Assembly: GCF_004337985.1 (NCBI RefSeq)
Contig: NW_021940939.1
Span: 1 to 35,520, forward strand
Source of the DNA: Pyricularia pennisetigena
Taxonomy: Eukaryota; Ascomycota; Sordariomycetes; Magnaporthales; Pyriculariaceae
Direction of reading: 5' to 3'
Length of the DNA stretch: 35,520 bases
Made by a program: the position numbers and the translations under genes. Shown piece by piece: positions 27,585-35,520 of this stretch. Within the stretch, counting starts at the first letter, position 1. The number at the start of each line of letters is the position of its first letter. Under the pieces are notes generated by a model. That model saw only the letters and a program-made list of their open reading frames with translations. It had not been told where the DNA came from and did no database searches.

Positions 27585-28541
27585 AATTTTCTATTCGTTT
27601 TACGAATTTTTCCTGTTGTTCGGCAGCTTCTTTCTCAAACGGGCCCGGGCGTCCGGAAAAAATTGGAAATTACAACAGCTACGAATTACCGACCAAATCG
27701 CTTAATGCTACTGCAAAACACAATTGCGCCTGGGACTTTACGGAAAAACCGCCCCAACAGCTGTACAGCTAGCAAAAAACGATTATCAAACCAAATTAGC
27801 ACCCTCCTACCTCCCAATATCCCCCGCCAATGTCGACACTCTGTCGAACCGCGTGCACCGACGTGTCCTATTTCGTAATCATTAAAAGCCCATTTACAAA
27901 GCAAACTCTCGGTCAGCTTTCCTTACAGCGCTAAAGGGTTGCATCGAAAACCACGAATCCTTGCGGATTGCTGGTTTCCTCCATCGAAACATCTCAATCA
28001 ATAATATTATAATTAACGAAAATATTGACAACCTCTCCTGGCCTTACTTTTTAATTAATTCGGATTTCGACGTGCGAGAGCCACGAGCGGGCGCCTCTGG
28101 AGCAAAAGGTAAAACCGGCACGCGCGCCTTTATGGCCATTGGTGCGCTTCTTGGCAAACAGCATTCTTTCATACATAATTTGGAATTATTCTTTTGGGTC
28201 CTATTTTGGATATATGTCCATTATAATGGACCAAATACAGGCAAAGTCATAAGTAAGTTTAACCAGTGGAACTATATCAGCATGGATTTGTTGGCAAAGG
28301 AAAATAAGGGGCAAGGGTCTTATAAGAGGGACTTTATCAAATTCGCTGAGGATAACTTTAAACCATATTACTAACCATTGGTAACTTGGGTTCACAAGCT
28401 ACGGGAAACGGTTTTTCCAAATGGTGGAAGGTGGGAAAGAAAAAAAATAGGACTGTATACTCAAATCAAAACAATCATTCGGGAAGCCCGTGGGGATCCA
28501 GAGGTGTCGAGCGATAGCTTGGAAGCCTCGTGCGGGTTATA
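27585..28541 (+). pseudogene. FunK1-type fungal protein kinase, truncated and degraded
   Basis: The remnant aligns with the C-terminal half of FunK1 kinases (Pkinase_fungal). In order it shows KLEITTATNYRPN, KPIYKANSRSAFLTALKGC, HRNISINNI, GASGAKGKTGTRAFMAIGA, HSFIHNLELFFWVLFWI, and finally TVFPNGGRWERKK. Damage: the 5' half is missing at the LTR junction; a frame change lies between ~27834 and 27880; stops occur at 27883-27885 (TAA) and 28372-28374 (TAA, where relatives have a Gln before Pro). The HRD catalytic Asp is Asn (codon 27988-27990) and the DLD-type metal-binding motif reads NSD. Asp-to-Asn and Gln-to-stop changes are both G-to-A or C-to-T transitions. It cannot encode an active kinase. 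Confidence 0.88.
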
Positions 28542-28562
28542 ACTTCTATGCCGCGTATAAAT

Positions 28563-29035
28563 AGTTTTGTTACGATCAAAATATCGGGTAACCTGTTCTT
28601 ATGGTAAAATACAGTGGGTTAAAGCAACTGAACGTCTAAACTGGGTAACTGGGGATTCTTAATAACTGGGGTGAAATTATAATTAACGTTAGTCTTAAAT
28701 AAATATTAAGGTTAACTAAAGTTTAATTGCTGCTAAGCAATCCTAAAATCGAATCTATTTACATGGTAATGAGCGTTCCTTATATAGGCTATATTCCAAG
28801 TGTAATCTCTCCTAATCTGCCACAAATCGCAGAGATCATTTCCCCTAATCTGTTGTAATCTCTTGAGGATCGCTGAAATCACCTCTTGGCGGTCACGTGA
28901 AGTCACGTGATCCCTTCCTTATGTAATTTCGTCCTGTCGGTCGGTGTTTTCTTCTCAATCGTGTGCTGTTTGGAGGGGTGTGACCCCGCCTGGCCTCACT
29001 GGTACTGGCCCAACTTGTCTGGTCGTAACAAGTTT
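28563..29035 (-). mobile_element. solo LTR (463 bp) of the TGTTACGA family with 5-bp target duplication
   Basis: The LTR is 28568-29030. Its ends form a perfect 8-bp inverted repeat, TGTTACGA at 28568 and TCGTAACA at 29030, and AGTTT flanks it on both sides (28563-28567 and 29031-29035). The sense strand is probably minus: it carries a TATA-like CTATATAAGG (around 28780-28790) and reads from TGTTACGACCAG at 29030 leftwards. Two CACGTG palindromes lie at about 28894-28909. Absence of internal sequence with an intact duplication means deletion by LTR-LTR recombination within one insertion. A diverged partial relative is at 15309-15447. Confidence 0.92.
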
Positions 29036-29716
29036 TTCCAAACAATAAAGGAGGAAATCGCAACTGTTCGTCGCTTGCATCTCAGCCCGGCTGTAATCAA
29101 GCTCGTATGGCACCGAGCTGAATACCGTTTCCGATTATCGTTGAAACCTCGATATCACAATAATCTTTTGGCAATATGGACAGGATTGCCAAAATAAATT
29201 GCCAACATATTAGCAGGCAGGAACCGGACCGGCGCGGTAGGGCTAGGGTGAGGTAAAAGCAAGAAAGATGAAAAATGCAAGCGCCCCATGGTGCACGACA
29301 GGAGAAAAATTACAAGTCAAGCTACTAAGTAGTTGGCTGACCCGCTCGCATTGTTGCGATAGATCTTCGCTAAAGCAGCCAAATGGAATAGTCTGTTGCA
29401 CTGGAGTATGTAACCTCGGTGGTTTTACCGTTTTGGGGGTGTATTACTGTTTCGGCGCAAGCGAGTCGTCCTCCAAAATCACCAAATGGAGGTGGTCGGA
29501 AAATAAACCAAATCCACCTGCAACTAAGAAATAAGGAAGTTCTATATCCGGAGCCCGATATTCGCGACCGTAGATATATTGGCCAGCCCAACAATGCCTT
29601 TAAACGTTAATAAACTCCCTTTCAGTCGATTGCTGGTCAACCACTTCAAACAAGGCCAAATGGCACCTGCTTTGTTGCTAATAATATAACAATAATGTAA
29701 ATAATCCCCCTGTTGT
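29036..29716. other. stretch without a recognised gene
   Basis: A plus-strand frame reading through 29036-29197 is open from inside the LTR, and others lie at 29268-29534, but none has a known motif. The right part should hold the 3' UTR of the minus-strand transporter. Confidence 0.45.
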
Positions 29717-31315
29717 TTAATCCCTAAACACCTCTAGCCTCATTTTACCTGTCATCAAGGTCCAAATCCAAAGGCTATTTACGACGCAAATATCGACGAA
29801 GCTAAAAACAAGGCTTCCGCCAAAAACAAAACTGTGATACGTCCAGGCCTTATCAGCCGACAAGCTAGCTGTCTGGCATACAATAGCCCAAGGCAACACG
29901 TAAAGCATATTGCTCACTAGACTTTGCAGAAGGTACCATCTTGGTCGCGTCGCTAACAAGATCGTCGCTAGCATGGTAGACATGGCGTAGAAGATGTAAC
30001 ACCAGTCAATTGTACGCCACATCATCGCCGTCACGTCTGCAACTTCATCAGAGCCGCTGAGGTATCGGGCGAAAGGACGAGCACCAAAATATGTAAGGAA
30101 CAGACAGACAGGGACCTCGATGGCGAGAGCAATGGCAAGGGAGACGAGAGCTGGCCGGGTTAATTTGACGATTGTCTGCCTGGTGGCCTTTGGACGGCGA
30201 ATCTGGACCCCGATTTCTCGACGCCAGTCACCCCATGCGTGGCCCACAAATGCAAGCGAGGTCTGCTCAAGGGCCTGCACCGGGACCATGACAAGGCCCC
30301 ACCGTATCGTGTTGAAAACGCCCCATGCTGTCGCATATGTCGATCCCATTGATACGATGTTGCTTACCAGCCAGAGATAAAGTGCGTTGCGGATTGCCGA
30401 CTCGATGAAAGTCAGGACGCCGGGACGGAGCAAAATTAGGAGCGCGCGGGAGTGTGGCTTCGTTGGAGTCCACTCCTGTGGAGTGTTTCCTCTTTCCTTT
30501 TGGTATTGCGTATTCCTCCAAAGAAAGTATGCCAGGCCGATAAATGCAGATGCCAGGTTGCAGGAGAGCTGAATACCTGCTTGCATGTTGACTGTGGGCT
30601 CATGGGAGCCAACGTGGATCTTGGAGATGAGCAGCAGGTCCAAAATGATGTTGACAGCAAATTTGACCGAGTTTATAATCAGCGGGACGTCAGGCCGGTC
30701 GAGCGCCCTGGTAGCCGATGCAACAGCCGTCTCTATCGAAGAGCTGAATGCGCTGAACGCTCCGATGCGCACATACATGATGCTCGCCTCGCGGACCTCG
30801 ATAGGCACAAAGCCATCGGCAAAACTCCTGGCCCCTATCACGAATGCCAGGCTCATTATGAGACCCAGAACGCCCTGGAAGAGGACCAGCGTGTTTGAGA
30901 GCTGGAGCCGCTGTGTGAGAGTGCGAGAGGCATGATCACCAATGATGACCCATGCCGCTCGTGGGAGGCCTTCGTTAAGGGTCTCTGCGACTACGCTGAT
31001 ATAGGTGTACGTATCGGTTGTGACGACGAGGGAAGAATCAATGTTGGCGACCCATAGTTTTGACAGTGTGCCGTACAGGGCAGGGAGGATAAACGAAGCA
31101 AGATTAAAGATGAGGGCGCCAGTGTAATTCCTGCGGTGAAATTGTTCGTTGGACCACAGATTGGGAGAGGTCAGATTGTTCGTTTGGGCCTCGACATGAG
31201 GAGACGCCGGGCGAGTAGTCTCACTGGTGTCGGCTTTAGGAAACATTGTGTAGCTTAAACGGTTGTTTGTCATAATACGATAAAGCCGCAAACGCAAAGG
31301 TGCTGACTGCACCAT
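29717..31315 (-). CDS. MATE-like multidrug/ion antiporter (532 aa)
   Basis: The frame encodes a polytopic protein with about 12 hydrophobic segments in two six-helix halves, the layout of the MATE branch of the MOP transporter superfamily, which exports organic compounds in exchange for protons or sodium. Family-like features are the repeated segment order in each half and the Pro/Gly-containing helices (for example [11 protein letters not shown] and [20 protein letters not shown]). The N-terminal ~60 aa are polar and cytosolic. The first in-frame ATG is at 31315. Another at 31273 would give 518 aa. A LINE insertion ends one base upstream of the first ATG, so the native promoter and 5' UTR have been separated from the coding region by 1.8 kb. 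The coding frame itself is intact. Substrate unknown. Confidence 0.82.
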   Translation of the reverse strand: MVQSAPLRLRLYRIMTNNRLSYTMFPKADTSETTRPASPHVEAQTNNLTSPNLWSNEQFHRRNYTGALIFNLASFILPALYGTLSKLWVANIDSSLVVTTDTYTYISVVAETLNEGLPRAAWVIIGDHASRTLTQRLQLSNTLVLFQGVLGLIMSLAFVIGARSFADGFVPIEVREASIMYVRIGAFSAFSSSIETAVASATRALDRPDVPLIINSVKFAVNIILDLLLISKIHVGSHEPTVNMQAGIQLSCNLASAFIGLAYFLWRNTQYQKERGNTPQEWTPTKPHSRALLILLRPGVLTFIESAIRNALYLWLVSNIVSMGSTYATAWGVFNTIRWGLVMVPVQALEQTSLAFVGHAWGDWRREIGVQIRRPKATRQTIVKLTRPALVSLAIALAIEVPVCLFLTYFGARPFARYLSGSDEVADVTAMMWRTIDWCYIFYAMSTMLATILLATRPRWYLLQSLVSNMLYVLPWAIVCQTASLSADKAWTYHSFVFGGSLVFSFVDICVVNSLWIWTLMTGKMRLEVFRD

Positions 31316-31316
31316 T

Positions 31317-31330
31317 TTGTGAAGGTTGCA
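31317..31330. repeat. left copy of 14-bp LINE target duplication
   Basis: TTGTGAAGGTTGCA, repeated perfectly at 33131-33144. The element lies between the two copies. Confidence 0.9.
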
Positions 31331-32433
31331 CAACTCTCTCCCGTACACAAAATTTTCAGTATGGGCGCACGGACCATGCTGTTAACGTTTGCGCGGGACT
31401 TCCGCCTGTAGCCCTAACAGGCGCGCACACACGAAAAACTCTTCAACCTGTCGCCCTAAGCACCGTCACTACACGGAACGCCTTTCCTCGCAACACCCAT
31501 GTATAATCGACAGATCTCCCCTTTGACGAGTTTTCCACTGATCGCGGTGAAGGAAGAGTCCGATCGGCGGCTCGGCGCGCCACCCGCATAGAGGCGCACA
31601 AGACAAGGCCCAATCTCGCGATGCGAGCCAGCGTGGCACAAAAAACTTTGCCAGCCGGAAAGGCAGGCGTCCTTCCCCGGAAGGCTAGACAATACGGTTT
31701 AAAAGAAAGGGAAATTAGGCTGAGAACCACCCGACGGTTCTTCGAATCGACAGGGCACCCTCTCACCCCCTCACACCTTCTGGGATTGCCTGCAGCGAGG
31801 AGGTAGTGCCGTTACGGGGGTTGGTTAGTTGTACGTGGACCGGAAGCACTGTGCCGGCGCGGCAGTCTCCAAAGGGTCCCGACAGCAAGACGTGGTCGGC
31901 CCATTGCTGGAGACGGCTTTGGGTAACGGGAAGCAAGAAACGTGGGCACGGCCTTGGTTCGCACCCTTGGTACACCCCGTGGACGGTGGGCCGTGGTGGA
32001 ATAGTGTGACTGAGGCGCCCCATGCTTCTCACTCGCACTGGGAATCTGCGCCGGGTCTGGAGGACGGGAAGAACTCGATTGCATTCATGTCCACATTGTG
32101 GCGCTGGGCTAGCCCAGGAACCAACGGGGGACTAAGCTGTGGATGGACATGTACGGGGTGTCGCCGGCTTTTCGAAGCTTTCTACTCGCACTAGGGACGT
32201 ACACCGGGGCAGATGATGTCGTCGGCATGTTAGGCGGAAGAGATGCTATTTTAGCCGGAGAGGACGGATGCGCGCGTCGGTCTATCAAGAGGCCTTTTTG
32301 TGGATGCGGTAGGCTTAAGGTGCAAACCTTGTATTTACGTGGCAGGCTGGGTATCCAGCGACTAGGAGGGCTCTAGCTGGCCTGTCCGTTAGAGGGTCTG
32401 GTCCAACCCTGTGACTATAGTTTACTGTAGGAA

Positions 32434-32859
32434 ATGCAAGGCGAGGAACTGCGTTTGCCAAGACCCCTACTGGGCCATTATTTGGCCATGAGGACCGGCC
32501 ACGGCGATTTCAAAGCCTACCATGACCGTTTCAACCACCAGGATGCAAACACCTCGTGTGCCTGGTGCTGGAAGCGGACCTCCCCTGAGCACCCGGTGCA
32601 CTGCCGCTATTCGCGGGCGGTGTGGAGAAACTGGCCGTGGCCTGATAACGACCGGCCGGCCGGGCCGCCAAATCGCGCCCAACGCTGGAAATTCTTCCAG
32701 ACAAGCTTCGGGCAACCGAAAAGCTTTGAGGCGTTTTCGATAGCCACCAACTACTTCAGCGCCCGCCCCAGAGCGGCCCGCCAGCGCCCCGCGCGCCACG
32801 AACGCACTTTACGCCTAGGGACACCGATCGTAAACGACTCGAACTCTGACGAGGAATAG
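32434..32859 (+). pseudogene. LINE (Tad-like) ORF2 C-terminal remnant
   Basis: The 141-codon frame contains the block RTGHGDFKAYHDRFNHQDA followed by a zinc-knuckle-like CAWCWKRTSPEHPVHC (C-x2-C-x7-H-x3-C). This combination is found after the RNase H domain at the C-terminus of fungal Tad-type LINE polyproteins. The tail is basic and Arg/Pro-rich, then acidic. The reverse transcriptase and endonuclease that should precede it are not present upstream, so this is a non-functional fragment even though it starts with an ATG. Confidence 0.75.
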
Positions 32860-33112
32860 ACTTACTGCCTTTTCACCCACACTTCACGGCACAAGCCGTC
32901 AGACGAACCCTCCGTGCACCTTAGGCACGGGGTCGCGTCAGTGAACTAACCCCCTAAGCAGGACCGGGCCCGAACCCGGTCAGGCACGATCCGCCTCTGC
33001 CCTCCTTGTTTTCCCCCTGTGTAAATAAAGAAGATAGAACGCGCGCCGAGATACCCCTCGGGAGGTTGCTAACGGCCGGCTAACAAGCCGGGCCGAGCCC
33101 GGCGTTAACTAA

Positions 33113-33130
33113 TACTACTACTACTACTAC
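33113..33130 (+). repeat. LINE 3' tail, TAC microsatellite
   Basis: Six consecutive trinucleotides of the TAC/ACT type directly precede the right target duplication, consistent with the simple-repeat 3' end of a LINE. Confidence 0.85.
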
Positions 33131-33144
33131 TTGTGAAGGTTGCA
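33131..33144. repeat. right copy of 14-bp LINE target duplication
   Basis: TTGTGAAGGTTGCA, identical to 31317-31330. What lies beyond it is the displaced upstream region of the transporter gene. Confidence 0.9.
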
Positions 33145-35073
33145 GCATTTTGTTTTTGTCCACATGCACACCGTTATCGCTACAAAGACTTGGCTGTCGC
33201 TAAATTAGTGCAGTGTTGAATGGACGATATTTCCGAACTTTACCCCGCACCAGCCATCCACAAGGAGGCCGTTGAGGTGCTAGAATTTTTCGGTAAAACT
33301 TTTCCCGATACCGCAGCCTAGCCAGCTCAAGGTGTTTCGTTCGTGCAAAAAAAGAACACAACAAACGAGAAAGCCTTCGAACAGATATCTGGGCACAATC
33401 TCGTCCGCATTGGTGATGGGAGTCTCCAGATCATCATTTTTGTCCGTAGCGTCTTGTTTACCTAGGAAAAGTCGGGCTTACTTTGGATGCTGGTCTGCTC
33501 TTGGGTCGCGTTGCTAAAGGCTACCTACAGGTCAACGCGGCTGGGGGATAAGGCCGTCGTCGAGCGTTTCGGGTCTACATGGTAGCATCCAGCGTACCCC
33601 GTCGAGTAGGCAACCACGCAGTTACCTGACCTTGAACGGTAAAACTCTTGATTAACACATCACCCAGTCCCTTCTCGCGCATGCAACAAAGGCTCAGTAG
33701 GTTGTATGGTGAGTGAGGCGTTTAGTTCGCTCGCGTTGTGATCCTGCTGCATTCACCAATGTCTGGGAAGTGGGGTCTCCCATACCTCAGGTACACATAA
33801 ATCAGCCCACAAATACCTCCGCCTAGTAATTTGCCAGCCCCAGCGCATCGATTGTCGGGGCCCTTGCAATCGTTCCGGGACAATGTCGGTCAAAATAACA
33901 CAACGCGACGCGATTACCATCGACGTAATCGATATAGCTTTTCGTCCCTTATCAAATCGCAGGCCTATGTTTATCCGCCAATGGCCAGTTCCTTCTGTAC
34001 CGACATATCCTCGTTCGATCTGCGATCCGCGCGACGCGTATTCCCCCTAACCTAATAATTTTTGGGAATGCAACCGTAGGTTTCCGACATACCTGACAAG
34101 CAAACATCTTGGTTAATGGCCCGCAACAGAGCATTTTCCCTAGCCTCTGTATATGAAGGGCCTCCTGCATAATGGTAGCATATTTAATTAAAGAAAAATG
34201 ATTTTCACTTTACTGATAGCGCGCTGTCTGGGCTGTGAGCAATCGACAGAGTGCAACTGTCTCCCCTTCGGCACTGTTTTTGATTGCTGGTTGGCCATAC
34301 CTTAGCGTGGCTCTTGCTGGGTGTTACTGTGGTTGACGTGGTTTGCCTCCACATTCACGAGAACAAGGGTGATTGATAACAACGAGCAATAATTTAACAG
34401 CCTTGCGAGTGGGCGATCCAGCTATGAACTAGCATTTGAAATGCAAGAGGCTCTGTCAATAAGGTCAGGATCGAGGTATTTGCCAGAGCTGTGTGGGATA
34501 CAAGACTCCAAGACTCGTACTTTTGGAAGATGTTGGGGGCAGTTGACCGTACTGGGTTTGCTTATGCAGTTCTTCAGCTGGTTATAGTACGTCCATACAG
34601 CCCTTAAGACACACAAACCATTCTGCGCCACTTACCCTACTCCACTCAGAACCGCGTCCATCACGATGCAGGAGGCCCTCCATTACCGGGCACACTATCT
34701 ATTGCCCAGCAAAATGCGGGTCCGGACGGTATTCTCCGACTTGGTGCCACCCACTGGGCCTGACAGCCACACACCTTTGCGTGTGGAAAAAATTCACGTT
34801 GAACAGGGTTTACTGCCGAAGTAATTAATTGCGGCACCGTTTAAGTAGGGTGAAAGCTCTCTCGACTGGTTGATCGAATGGGCAGCGAAGACTTAACTTT
34901 CGTTTTCAGCACACGGAACGAAAGTGTCGCCGCCCAAGCGTAGCAAGAAAACGATTGTGGTGGAACTCGGTCTGTGACGCCATCTAATCCTTATGTATTG
35001 TCTTCTTTATGGCCGACACCATAATTGACGTGAGCTCATGAAGAGTTGTCCCACTACCCAATGCTACCACAAA
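33145..35073. other. long stretch without a recognised gene
   Basis: Only short, unsupported ORFs occur (for example 33332-33517 plus, 33952-34170 minus, 34422-34631 minus). By position, the first few hundred bases are probably the original promoter of the MATE-like gene, now displaced by the LINE. Nothing else is recognised. Confidence 0.45.
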
Positions 35074-35520
35074 ATGAAACAAACAATCAAAGTTCGCTTC
35101 CGAAGCGCCGCCCTCCACCGCTGGCACACATTTATATCCCTACCCCGCCAGGCTTCGGTATCGTGGCATCGTGCCCGGCTACATGAGGAACTGGCCGAGC
35201 GCCGTGCCGCTGTTACATCGATTTCACGATTGAGCGAGACGGCCGATGTCGTTTTTACGATCAGTAGAGCGCGGTTTGACGGACACCCTTTTCAAAGTCA
35301 CATGCTTATTGCGGTGCCCGCCAGTGTACTGCTGTATATGGTGGCCAAGTTCAGCCTGCGGTGGACCTTTTATCGTATCGTGGCATTTGCGTGCGGTGCG
35401 AGGGGACGAAAGTTGAAAGAAGTTAGGGAGGTTGTCAACCCCAGGAAAACTAGCAAGGTCGATGAGGTTGCAAGGCGGCATGGGTTAGATCCGCGGATCT
35501 GCAGGAGTTGGGCAACGAGG
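35074..35520 (+). CDS. partial ORF running off the window, unknown family
   Basis: An ATG at 35074 opens 149 codons with no stop before the window ends. The product is Arg-rich, with a probable helical segment (RLHEELAERRAAVTSISRLSE), then DVVFTISRARFDG, a moderately hydrophobic stretch (LIAVPASVLLYMVAKFSLRW), and a second basic region (REVVNPRKTSKVDEVARRHG). This composition looks like a conserved protein and not a chance frame, but I cannot name the family. A second frame from an ATG at 35061 reads RRPPPLAHIYIPTPPGFGIV before stopping near 35186. That segment also looks protein-like, so the true N-terminus may involve a frameshift or intron near 35160. Confidence 0.5.
   Translation, partial: MKQTIKVRFRSAALHRWHTFISLPRQASVSWHRARLHEELAERRAAVTSISRLSETADVVFTISRARFDGHPFQSHMLIAVPASVLLYMVAKFSLRWTFYRIVAFACGARGRKLKEVREVVNPRKTSKVDEVARRHGLDPRICRSWATR

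Larger units (their letters stand above)
31331..33130 (+). mobile_element. truncated non-LTR retrotransposon (LINE) with simple-repeat tail
   Basis: This 1.8-kb insertion is bounded by a perfect 14-bp target duplication. It ends in a TAC trinucleotide tail (about 33113-33130), the 3'-end style of many fungal LINEs. It carries only the C-terminal end of the LINE ORF2 (32434-32859). Its first kilobase is GC-rich without a recognised RT or endonuclease, so the copy is 5'-truncated, internally deleted or non-autonomous. It is on the plus strand, opposite to the transporter gene at whose start it sits. Confidence 0.85.

Noticed and set aside
1..35520. tRNA or rRNA genes, CRISPR arrays, a classical biosynthetic gene cluster or a phage-like defence island
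   Set aside because: No cloverleaf, rRNA core or direct-repeat/spacer array was seen, and no polyketide or peptide synthase is present. Introns and element types are fungal.

Overview
The window comes from a filamentous ascomycete (Pezizomycotina, probably Sordariomycetes). This rests on short GT-AG introns of 53-65 nt, a PRM1-type fusion protein, a RING-patatin phospholipase, a FunK1-type kinase remnant, and fungal transposon families (chromodomain Ty3/Gypsy, Fot1/pogo, a Tad-like non-LTR element). It reads as a gene-poor, repeat-rich accessory region in which a few ordinary genes stand between nested and decayed elements.

Left part, 1-13600: mostly gene-free to 3.8 kb, except for one copy of a dispersed repeat (1061-1446). 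Then come PRM1 (3869-5899, +), a small basic hypothetical protein (6336-6662, -), and a six-exon RING-patatin gene (6891-10067, -; 962 aa by my model). Divergent from the patatin gene is a Ser/Thr-rich single-pass membrane protein (10609-11733, +). Several small hypothetical ORFs follow.

Middle, 13600-21700: a mosaic of repeats. It holds two solo LTRs of one Gypsy family (14340-14533, 18140-18332), a partial LTR of a second family ending at a 15-bp minisatellite (18 units, open in all six frames), a degenerate ~50-bp satellite with inverted pieces nearby, a 124-bp foldback, a Fot1-like transposase relic inserted at a TA inside the dispersed repeat, and a cluster of low-identity duplications (18.9-20.2 kb). 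A small CxxCxGxG protein (20504-20767, -) sits among them.

Right part, 21718-35520: an apparently intact 5.9-kb chromodomain Gypsy element (minus strand, LTRs identical by eye, gag and pol ORFs open, a GGGAAAA slippery heptamer at the gag stop). It abuts a FunK1 kinase pseudogene with stops and a lost catalytic Asp. Next is a 463-bp solo LTR with a perfect AGTTT target duplication, then an intact MATE-like transporter (29717-31315, -). A 1.8-kb truncated LINE with a 14-bp target duplication lies one base upstream of the transporter's first in-frame ATG. After about 1.9 kb with no recognised gene, an ORF at 35074 runs off the window edge.

The cellular genes do not form an obvious pathway or cluster. 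What ties the window together is transposon history: nested insertions, transition-type stop codons in relics that suggest repeat-induced point mutation or ordinary decay, and LTR copies whose flanks do not match, implying LTR-LTR recombination or rearrangement. Coordinates of repeats were aligned by eye and are approximate unless a target duplication or terminal motif fixes them.
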